From an uncultured Clostridia bacterium (lineage in GTDB: Bacteria; Bacillota_I; Bacilli_A; RFN20; CAG-288): a DNA stretch of 17,850 nucleotides. Below are positions 11,024 to 15,966 of this stretch, one piece after another. Both the position numbers and the translations under genes were made by a program. Below the pieces are notes generated by a model that saw nothing but the letters and a program-made list of their open reading frames with translations, had not been told where the DNA came from and searched no databases. The first letter of the stretch is position 1. Each line of letters starts with the position of its first letter. The stretch spans positions 1-17,850 of the forward strand of contig OMRU01000022.1 in assembly GCA_900313465.1 (NCBI GenBank). Direction: 5' to 3'.

Positions 11024-11471
11024 CCTTTGTCTGTTGATTGCGGAAGTCTTCTAATTTCTTGGACAATTCTTCATCAGATAAAGCCAAAATGGAGACAGTA
11101 TATAAAGCCGCATTCTTGCTACCGTTGATCGCCATGGTACCAACAGGAATACCCGCAGGCATCTGGGCGATAGAAAGAAGAGAGTCCCAACCGGAGAGAT
11201 TAGAAGATTTCACCGGAACAGCCACCACAGGAAGAATAGTCATAGCCGCAGTCATACCAGGTAGATGAGCGGCTCCACCGGCACCAGCGATGATGACCTT
11301 GATACCACGAGATTTTGCACTCTTGGCATATTCCACCATATATTCGGGAGTGCGATGTGCAGAGACAATTTTCTTTTCGTATTCAACGCCGAAGAAATCC
11401 AACATCTCACAAGCACCCTTCATGACTTCATAATCACTCTTTGAGCCCATAATGACACCGACTTTAACCAT
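11001..11471 (-). CDS. purE: N5-CAIR mutase, class I
   Basis: Moves the carboxylate of N5-CAIR to C4, giving CAIR. It has 156 residues, the usual size of class I Pur[11 protein letters not shown] (residues 8-17) binds the phosphate, and catalytic His39 sits in [19 protein letters not shown] and the loop [12 protein letters not shown] are also present. The pairing with purK is what is expected for class I, since class II PurE uses CO2 directly and needs no PurK. This is the first gene of the operon. The AGGAGG ribosome-binding site at 11480-11485 has eight to nine bases to the ATG and follows the leader terminator directly. Confidence 0.98.
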   Translation of the reverse strand: MVKVGVIMGSKSDYEVMKGACEMLDFFGVEYEKKIVSAHRTPEYMVEYAKSAKSRGIKVIIAGAGGAAHLPGMTAAMTILPVVAVPVKSSNLSGWDSLLSIAQMPAGIPVGTMAINGSKNAALYTVSILALSDEELSKKLEDFRNQQTKDVLESVL

Positions 11472-11492
11472 TGTATTTTCCTCCTAGAACAC

Positions 11493-11525
11493 AAAAAAAG
11501 GCAGAGTCCTACTAAGGGCTCTGTC
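11493..11525 (-). terminator. Leader terminator hairpin before purE
   Basis: On the minus strand, arms GACAGAGCCC and GGACUCUGCC form a stem around UUAGUA, with an A-C and a C-A mismatch, followed by seven U. It ends about 8 bases before the AGGAGG of purE, so it looks like an attenuator rather than the end of a gene. It is the likely output of the riboswitch, although it lies about 140 bases from the aptamer. Confidence 0.7.
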
Positions 11526-11635
11526 TTGATGGTTTCGATTCATGCGAAAGCAAGGAATAATAGCGCTGAGACGTCCTTGTTTCTGTTTTTTTCTCATTGT
11601 GATGTACCATCCGTTTTGATGGATAAGCCCAAAAA

Positions 11636-11658
11636 GAAAAAAACTCAAAAAAGTTTTT
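11636..11658 (-). terminator. A/U-rich hairpin directly after the aptamer
   Basis: Arms AAAAACU (11658-11652) and AGUUUUU (11645-11639) enclose UUUUUG and run into more U. An alternative pairing joins AUCAAAAAG (11670-11662), which overlaps the P1 3' strand, with CUUUUUUGA (11653-11645). These two folds exclude each other, as in a terminator/antiterminator switch. The stem has only one G-C pair, so termination would be weak. Confidence 0.35.
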
Positions 11659-11667
11659 CATCTTTTT

Positions 11668-11740
11668 GATCTCATAGTCTCTCGATTTACGGTCAAGAGG
11701 TAGAAACTTGCTTACCACATTTAAGCTATTATATAAGAAC
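11668..11740 (-). ncRNA. Purine riboswitch aptamer, guanine/hypoxanthine type
   Basis: Read on the minus strand, the core elements line up with the xpt/pbuX guanine aptamer: ATATAAT (J1/2), P2 arms GCTTA and TAAGC around loop AATGTGG, the invariant GTTTCTACC, P3 arms TCTTGA and TCGAGA around loop CCGTAAA, and GACTATG (J3/1). P1 pairs 11740-11732 with 11676-11668, with one U-U mismatch. The loop GG and CC needed for the L2-L3 kissing contact are present. The C in GACTATG corresponds to C74, which specifies guanine or hypoxanthine; adenine aptamers have U there. The aptamer lies 5' of purE, so bound purine should lower pur operon expression. Confidence 0.95.
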
Positions 11741-11935
11741 CAACGATGTTAAAAAACGACACTAGTATCTTACCATAAGGAAAGAAATTTTCTGATAGTA
11801 AAGTCAAGAAAGAGGTTTCAATGCGTTTTTCCTTGTGTCAGGCATCCGTTTTGACAGCACAATCTTTCTCTAGGAACGTTTCTTTTTATCGAGAAAGAGT
11901 TACAATATAGCCACAGATATTAATAGGTACTGAAT
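11741..11935. other. Intergenic region between the divergent pur operon and the 100-residue ORF
   Basis: It holds the pur promoter on the minus strand, a second copy of CATCCGTTTTGA (11843-11854; the first is in the pur leader at 11608-11619), an inverted repeat TCTTTCTC (11863-11870) / GAGAAAGA (11891-11898), and a possible plus-strand -10 TACAAT at 11901-11906. With the leader, the gene-free stretch from 11472 to 11935 is 464 bases. I see no convincing second RNA. Confidence 0.5.
11767..11775 (-). promoter_or_regulatory. Extended -10 promoter of the pur operon
   Basis: The minus strand reads TGGTAAGAT, a TGN extended -10 with hexamer TAAGAT (11772-11767). Transcription would begin near 11760, about 20 bases before the aptamer. 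No good -35 is seen at 17 bp, as often with extended -10 promoters. A TTGACT lies too far upstream (29 bp). Confidence 0.55.
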
Positions 11936-12238
11936 ATGTATGCGATGAAAATTCAATATCTCGGGATGGTATTTCTTTATCCCATCAAAGAGGAAAATGT
12001 AACCTGGTATGATTTAGATGGCGTGGAATCACGTTGTGGTTCTGCCATCATGAAGTTACATACCAAAGAAACCGTCTTTGCTTCCATCTCCATTTTAGGT
12101 GAAATCATTTATGGCTATATTCAGTCCAAAGGTCAGAAGAACGTCGAAAAAGACGCCGATGTCCATAACAATGAGATATTCCTATTCGTCACCTCAAGTG
12201 AAATCAGTCAAAGCTTAGATCAACCAACTTTCCTATAA
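11936..12238 (+). CDS. Hypothetical protein, 100 residues
   Basis: I do not recognise this protein. The codons (GCC, ATC, GTC, TCC mixed with TTA and GAA) resemble the confirmed genes nearby, which supports real coding. A -10-like TACAAT at 11901 would start a transcript near 11913, and AGG at 11925-11927 lies eight bases before the ATG, so gene signals exist but are weak. An in-frame ATG three codons later (MKIQYLGM) is an alternative start. There is no signal peptide or clear membrane segment. The sequence is mixed, with a mildly hydrophobic centre (FASISILGEIIYGYI, about residues 49-63) and a polar C-terminus. No terminator follows. A non-coding or decaying ORF is possible. Confidence 0.5.
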   Translation: MYAMKIQYLGMVFLYPIKEENVTWYDLDGVESRCGSAIMKLHTKETVFASISILGEIIYGYIQSKGQKNVEKDADVHNNEIFLFVTSSEISQSLDQPTFL

Positions 12239-12365
12239 TTGTTTCTCTTACCTTTCTCAAATGGGTAAAAAACACATAAAATTTTAAACTTTTTTCAATC
12301 TTTGTTATCAAACCCACTTTACACTTTTCCGTGGTATCGCTTTCTTGTTTTCTAAATTTATTTTT

Positions 12366-12393
12366 TTGAACATTCATATTTTTCCAATACAAT
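12366..12393 (+). promoter_or_regulatory. gdhA promoter
   Basis: TTGAAC (-35, 12366-12371), a 16-bp spacer and TACAAT (-10, 12388-12393) predict a start near 12400 and a 5' leader of about 45 bases. A small palindrome GTGTTACAC (12399-12407) lies on the start site and could be an operator. The rest of the 206-bp gap upstream of gdhA is A/T-rich with no other clear element. Confidence 0.65.
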
Positions 12394-12425
12394 GTGTTGT
12401 GTTACACTTAACTTCGTATTTTTTA

Positions 12426-12441
12426 AAAAGGAGGCCGTTTA
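12426..12441 (+). promoter_or_regulatory. gdhA ribosome-binding block (shared with fucO)
   Basis: AAAAGGAGGCCGTTTA contains a perfect AAGGAGG ten bases before the gdhA ATG. The same 16 bases occur at 15952-15967, before and into the fucO start codon. Confidence 0.85.
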
Positions 12442-12444
12442 AAT

Positions 12445-13779
12445 ATGGACTATGTCGAGCGTGTGTTGTCGCATTTGAAAGAGCAGAACGCAGACCAGCC
12501 GGAGTTTATCGAAGCAGCTACTGAAATCCTCACTTCTTTAAAGCCTATCATTGATCAGCATCCTGAATACGAAAAAGCCAGTTTACTTGAAAGATACGTT
12601 GAACCAACCAGAATCATCATGTTCTCTGTCCCATGGGTTGACAGAAATGGTAAGATTCAGGTCAATCGCGGTTACCGCATCCAGTTCAACAATGCAATTG
12701 GCCCTTACAAGGGTGGCCTTCGTTTCCACCCATCCGTCAATCTCTCCATCTTGAAATTCTTAGCTTTTGAACAGATCTTGAAGAACTCCCTTACCGGTCT
12801 TCCTATCGGTGGCGGCAAAGGCGGTTCCGACTTTGATCCAAAAGGCAAAACAGATTTAGAAGTCATGAACTTCTGTCAGTCCTTCATGACTGAATTATAT
12901 AAATATATCGGCCCAGATACTGATGTCCCAGCTGGTGATATCGGTGTCGGTGCCAGAGAAATCGGTTATCTCTTTGGTCAGTATAAGAGACTTACCGATA
13001 CTCATACCGCTGTCTTGACCGGTCGCGGATTAAGCTATGGTGGTTCTTTGATTCGTACCGAAGCTACCGGTTATGGTCTTGTCTATATCACCGAAGAAGC
13101 CATGAAGGTCAGAAATGATTCCTTCAAGGGTAAAACTGTCGTCATCTCCGGTTCTGGCAATGTCGCCATCTTCGCCGCTGAAAAGGTCAATCAGTTAGGC
13201 GGTAAGGTTGTTGCCATGTATGACTCCAACGGCTACATCTATGATCCAGAAGGTATCAAGTTAGATATCATCAAGGATATCAAGCTTGGACACAGAGGCA
13301 GAATCAAGGAATATCTCGATAAGGTTCCAACTGCCACCTATGATGAAAACATCAAGGGTATCTGGAAGATCAAATGCGATGTTGCCTTACCATGCGCCAC
13401 TCAGAATGAAATCGACGAAGAATCCGCCAAGGCTCTTGTTGCCAATGGCGTCAAATATGTCGCTGAGGGTGCCAACATGCCATCTACCTTAGAAGCCATC
13501 GCTGTCTATCAGGCTGCGGGTATTGTCTTCCTTCCAGCCAAGGCTGCCAACGCTGGTGGCGTCGCCACTTCCGCTTTGGAAATGGCTCAGTCTTCTCAGA
13601 GACTCTTCTGGACGAGAGAAGAAGTCGATGCCAAGTTAAAAGGCATCATGGTCAACATCTATCACAATATTGATAATGCTGCCAAGAAATATGGTCACGA
13701 AGGCAATTATGTCTTAGGTGCCAACATCGCCGGTTTCGAAAAAGTCGCCGATGCGATGATGTTCCACGGTGTCATCTAA
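12445..13779 (+). CDS. gdhA: Glutamate dehydrogenase (probably NADP-specific)
   Basis: Reductive amination of 2-oxoglutarate with ammonia to glutamate, the cytoplasmic ammonium-assimilating reaction. The 444 residues match the hexameric class I (S_50-I) bacterial family. GYRIQFNNAIGPYKGGLRFHP binds substrate (shown here by its halves GYRIQFNNA and GPYKGGLRFHP). The catalytic Lys125 lies in PIGGGKGGSDFDPKGK and Asp165 in VPAGDIGVGAREIGY. The Rossmann loop GSGNVAIFAAEK is near residue 235, and the C-terminal region has AKAANAGGVATSALEM. The strong AAGGAGG site and own promoter suggest high expression. NADP preference is inferred from overall similarity, not from a decisive residue. A terminator follows immediately. 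Confidence 0.97.
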   Translation: MDYVERVLSHLKEQNADQPEFIEAATEILTSLKPIIDQHPEYEKASLLERYVEPTRIIMFSVPWVDRNGKIQVNRGYRIQFNNAIGPYKGGLRFHPSVNLSILKFLAFEQILKNSLTGLPIGGGKGGSDFDPKGKTDLEVMNFCQSFMTELYKYIGPDTDVPAGDIGVGAREIGYLFGQYKRLTDTHTAVLTGRGLSYGGSLIRTEATGYGLVYITEEAMKVRNDSFKGKTVVISGSGNVAIFAAEKVNQLGGKVVAMYDSNGYIYDPEGIKLDIIKDIKLGHRGRIKEYLDKVPTATYDENIKGIWKIKCDVALPCATQNEIDEESAKALVANGVKYVAEGANMPSTLEAIAVYQAAGIVFLPAKAANAGGVATSALEMAQSSQRLFWTREEVDAKLKGIMVNIYHNIDNAAKKYGHEGNYVLGANIAGFEKVADAMMFHGVI

Positions 13780-13786
13780 ATAAACC

Positions 13787-13808
13787 AAGCTCTCTTCGGA
13801 GAGCTTTT
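13787..13808 (+). terminator. Terminator after gdhA
   Basis: A perfect 8-bp stem AAGCTCTC / GAGAGCTT with a UUCG tetraloop closed by C-G, followed by TTAT. The U-tract is short, so some read-through into ddh, 26 bp downstream, is likely. Confidence 0.8.
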
Positions 13809-13833
13809 ATAAAATCATTTTAGGAGAATAGAT

Positions 13834-14820
13834 ATGAGTATCAAATTAGCAATTATGGGATATGGCAATCTTGGTAAAGGTGTTGAGATTGCTACAAATG
13901 CCGCCAAGGACATCGAACTTGTGGCCGTCTTCACCAGAAGAGATCCTAAGTCCTTACACATCTTAAGCAAGGACGTTCCAGTCCTCGCCGTTGATGAGAT
14001 TGAATCCTTTAAAGGCAAGATAGATGTTCTTGTCATTTGTGGTGGTTCAGCCACCGATCTTCCTATCATCACGCCACGCTATGCAAAAGACTTCAATGTC
14101 GTGGATAGTTTTGATACTCATGCCAGAATCCCTGAGCACTTTGAAAACGTCAATAAGGCTAGCAAGGAAGGTGGCAAGATTTCTGTCATCTCCGCCGGTT
14201 GGGACCCAGGCATGTTCTCGCTTGCCAGAGTCTATGCTAACGCCATCTTACCAGATGGCAAAGATTATACCTTCTGGGGTAAGGGTGTCTCCCAGGGACA
14301 TTCTGATGCCATCAGAAGAATCAAGGGTGTCAAAAACGCCAAGCAGTACACCATTCCGGTTCCATCCGCTTTAGATGCCGTCCGTTCTGGTAAGAATCCA
14401 GAGCTCACCACCAGAGAAAAGCACACCAGAGAATGCTTCGTCGTCCTTGAAGAAGGTGCCGATGCCGCTTTGATTGAAAAAGAAATCAAAGAGATGCCAA
14501 ACTACTTCGCAGATTATGACACTACCGTTCATTTCATCTCCGAAGAAGAATTCATGAAGAATCACACCGGCATGGCCCATGGTGGCTTTGTCTTCCGCAC
14601 TGGCAAGACTGGTGTTGATAAAGAACATAATCACATCATCGAATACAGTCTGAAGTTAGATTCCAATCCGGAATTCACCGCCAGCGTCCTTGTCGCAATA
14701 GCCAGAGCCGCATATCGCATGAACAAGGAAGGAATGAGTGGATGTAAGACTATCCTTGATATTCCACCTTCTTACTTATCTGAAAAGTCGGCTGAAGAAT
14801 TAAGAGCACATTTACTATAA
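13834..14820 (+). CDS. ddh: meso-Diaminopimelate D-dehydrogenase
   Basis: NADPH-dependent reductive amination of tetrahydrodipicolinate straight to meso-DAP, the one-step branch of lysine and peptidoglycan-precursor synthesis. The 328 residues match the family. The N-terminal Rossmann motif is MGYGNLGKGVE (residues 8-18). Further motifs are VFTRRDPKSL (cofactor phosphate contact), CGGSATDLP, VDSFDTHARIPEH, SAGWDPGMFSLARVYANA, and FWGKGVSQGHSDAIRRIKGV in the DAP-binding domain. The C-terminus has GFVFRTGKTG and AYRMNKEGMSGCKTILDIPP. AGGAG lies seven bases or so before the ATG. No separate promoter is obvious in the 54 bp after gdhA, so it may be expressed by read-through from gdhA. Confidence 0.97.
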   Translation: MSIKLAIMGYGNLGKGVEIATNAAKDIELVAVFTRRDPKSLHILSKDVPVLAVDEIESFKGKIDVLVICGGSATDLPIITPRYAKDFNVVDSFDTHARIPEHFENVNKASKEGGKISVISAGWDPGMFSLARVYANAILPDGKDYTFWGKGVSQGHSDAIRRIKGVKNAKQYTIPVPSALDAVRSGKNPELTTREKHTRECFVVLEEGADAALIEKEIKEMPNYFADYDTTVHFISEEEFMKNHTGMAHGGFVFRTGKTGVDKEHNHIIEYSLKLDSNPEFTASVLVAIARAAYRMNKEGMSGCKTILDIPPSYLSEKSAEELRAHLL

Positions 14821-14826
14821 AAAAGT

Positions 14827-14854
14827 GACGCAACCTAGAAAGGTTGCGTCGATT
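14827..14854. terminator. Bidirectional terminator between ddh and the convergent small gene
   Basis: A perfect 9-bp stem GACGCAACC / GGTTGCGTC with loop TAGAAA. The plus strand continues GATTTTATTT. The minus strand continues AC then six T. It can end both converging transcription units. Confidence 0.88.
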
Positions 14855-15175
14855 TTATTTCTTCTTGTTTTTGTTTTTCTTGGCAGCACGACGAGCAGCT
14901 CTGTTGCTACCTTCGGATTGCTTCTTGCTATCCGCGACATCATAACGATCTTCCGGAAGAGCGGCAGCAGCCTGAGCTCTGGCGGTTTCGTATTTCTGAT
15001 GGAATTCTTCAATGGAAGCATTCTCGTCTACTCTTTTACGTCTGATCCATTCCAAAGCCATGGCGCTATCCCAGAAGTTTTCCTCAAGAGCCTGTAAGGC
15101 TTCTTTCTTAGAGACTTCTTCACCGGCCATCGTTCTTAACAGACTCAATCTTGCTCTTTGATCTTTATTTAACAT
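14855..15175 (-). CDS. Small protein with UBA/TS-N-like segment and Lys-rich tail
   Basis: A 106-residue protein that I cannot name. Residues about 23-47 (KKEALQALEENFWDSAMALEWIRRK in two halves: KKEALQALEENFWD and SAMALEWIRRK) resemble the three-helix UBA/TS-N fold at the N-terminus of EF-Ts and nascent-chain factors, where KKALEE...AIEWLR is typical. A charged, Ala-rich stretch follows, then a strongly basic tail NRAARRAAKKNKNKKK. There is no signal peptide or membrane segment, so it is probably cytoplasmic, and the basic end suggests RNA or ribosome contact (inference). AAAGGAG lies eight bases before the ATG. A possible promoter lies at 15206-15234. Confidence 0.8.
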   Translation of the reverse strand: MLNKDQRARLSLLRTMAGEEVSKKEALQALEENFWDSAMALEWIRRKRVDENASIEEFHQKYETARAQAAAALPEDRYDVADSKKQSEGSNRAARRAAKKNKNKKK

Positions 15176-15205
15176 TGTTTTGACTCCTTTTAAAGTGTCC
15201 TTAAT

Positions 15206-15234
15206 ATTGTTTCATTTTCTTTGTTTTTTGGCAA
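15206..15234 (-). promoter_or_regulatory. Possible promoter of the small UBA-like gene
   Basis: On the minus strand TTGCCA (15234-15229), a 17-bp spacer and AACAAT (15211-15206). An 8-bp inverted repeat TAATATTG (15202-15209) / CAATATTA (15232-15239) brackets it and overlaps the Nudix stop codon. Both signals are moderate, and co-transcription from the Nudix gene is also possible. Confidence 0.35.
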
Positions 15235-15236
15235 TA

Positions 15237-15776
15237 TTATTTATGGTCCATCATCTCTGGATGTTCAGCGATGTAGTTTCTTAATGCGACCATGGTTTTA
15301 AATTCACGAGGATTGAATCTCTCGCTGGAACGGTTTTGTTTATAGAGGACTCTTCTATTGATGGCAACAGCCTCTTTCAAGGTCAGTTTTACCACATGCA
15401 TGCCATATCTTTTTTCCTTCTTGGTCCAATGTTTGATACCAATTTCATCCGTGACCTTACAAAAATATAGTCGGCTGATCTGATGGAAGACATGATTGTC
15501 TCTGGTCGACTTTCTTTTTTCGTTGACATAACCGAATTCTACAATAGATTCTTTAATGACGTTTCGTCCTAGTTCTTCTTTGATTTCTCTGATGAGAGCT
15601 TCTTCATCACTCTCATTTCCTTCCACGGCTCCACCTGGTAATTTAACTTCACCAAACTTAGATTGTACTAAGAAAAGTTTGTCTCCATCAAAAATAATTC
15701 CTCGCACGGTCTGGCGAAAAACCACTTCTTCGTTACCTATGTAATTGTGGGCGTCAAGATTCAATATTTGTTTCAC
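15237..15776 (-). CDS. Nudix hydrolase
   Basis: Hydrolyses a nucleoside diphosphate linked to another group; the substrate cannot be told from sequence. The 179 residues contain the Nudix box at about 49-70, GAVEGNE then REIKEELG, fitting GX5EX7REUXEEXG, with the metal-binding Glu residues present. The preceding strand RGIIFDGDKLFLVQS and KLPGG are typical. The start is GTG at 15776; the ATG two bases upstream meets TGA at once. No Shine-Dalgarno precedes it, and a promoter ends right at the start codon, so the mRNA may be leaderless. It lies divergent to fucO and upstream of the small UBA-like gene. Confidence 0.92.
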   Translation of the reverse strand: MKQILNLDAHNYIGNEEVVFRQTVRGIIFDGDKLFLVQSKFGEVKLPGGAVEGNESDEEALIREIKEELGRNVIKESIVEFGYVNEKRKSTRDNHVFHQISRLYFCKVTDEIGIKHWTKKEKRYGMHVVKLTLKEAVAINRRVLYKQNRSSERFNPREFKTMVALRNYIAEHPEMMDHK

Positions 15777-15782
15777 ATAAAT

Positions 15783-15811
15783 ATACTAACAAATCGAAAA
15801 GGATTTGTCAT
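15783..15811 (-). promoter_or_regulatory. Nudix gene promoter with inverted repeat filling the spacer
   Basis: Minus strand: ATGACA (-35, 15811-15806), exactly 17 bp, then TAGTAT (-10, 15788-15783), preceded by TGT as an extended -10. The inverted repeat ACAAATC (15789-15795) / GATTTGT (15802-15808) occupies the spacer and part of the -35. Transcription should start six or seven bases after the -10, at or beside the GTG. Confidence 0.6.
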
Positions 15812-15848
15812 AAAACATCATGTTTTTTTGTTTATTTTTGCTCATTTA

Positions 15849-15869
15849 TTCAAAGAGGCCCTCTTTGAA
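15849..15869. repeat. 21-bp near-perfect palindrome in the Nudix/fucO intergenic region
   Basis: Arms TTCAAAGAGG (15849-15858) and CCTCTTTGAA (15860-15869) are exact inverse complements around one C. No T-tract follows on either strand, so it does not look like a terminator. It is more likely a protein-binding operator for one or both divergent genes. Confidence 0.7.
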
Positions 15870-15889
15870 ATGCATATTTGTCATCAAGG

Positions 15890-15903
15890 TAAACAATCGT
15901 TTA
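15890..15903. repeat. Short inverted repeat upstream of the fucO promoter
   Basis: TAAAC / GTTTA around AATC, lying 31 bp before the fucO -10. It could be an operator half-site pair, but it is short enough to arise by chance. Confidence 0.4.
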
Positions 15904-15933
15904 GTAAGTCTTAGTTTTATCCTTGGTTGCGCT

Positions 15934-15939
15934 TATAAT
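15934..15939 (+). promoter_or_regulatory. fucO -10 element
   Basis: A consensus TATAAT lies 27 bp upstream of the fucO ATG. The -35 position at 17 bp (TTAGTT, 15911-15916) is poor, which fits a promoter that needs an activator. Confidence 0.6.
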
Positions 15940-15966
15940 AAAAGAAGAATTAAAAGGAGGCCGTTT

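Noticed and set aside
11512..11718. 68-codon ORF on the minus strand upstream of purE
   Set aside because: It runs through the riboswitch aptamer and stops inside the terminator hairpin. RNA structure explains the sequence better.
11851..11856. TTGACA as a -35 for the 100-residue ORF
   Set aside because: No -10 lies 16-18 bp downstream; the nearest TACAAT is 44 bp away.
12249..12270. TTACC/GGTAA hairpin after the 100-residue ORF as a terminator
   Set aside because: It is followed by A, not T, on the plus strand, and on the minus strand the T-tract precedes the stem.
15820..15966. N-terminal extension of fucO by 49 residues to an upstream ATG
   Set aside because: The strong AAAGGAGG and the MANRFVLNET start at 15967 match FucO exactly. 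The extension covers the promoter and palindrome and has no ribosome-binding site.
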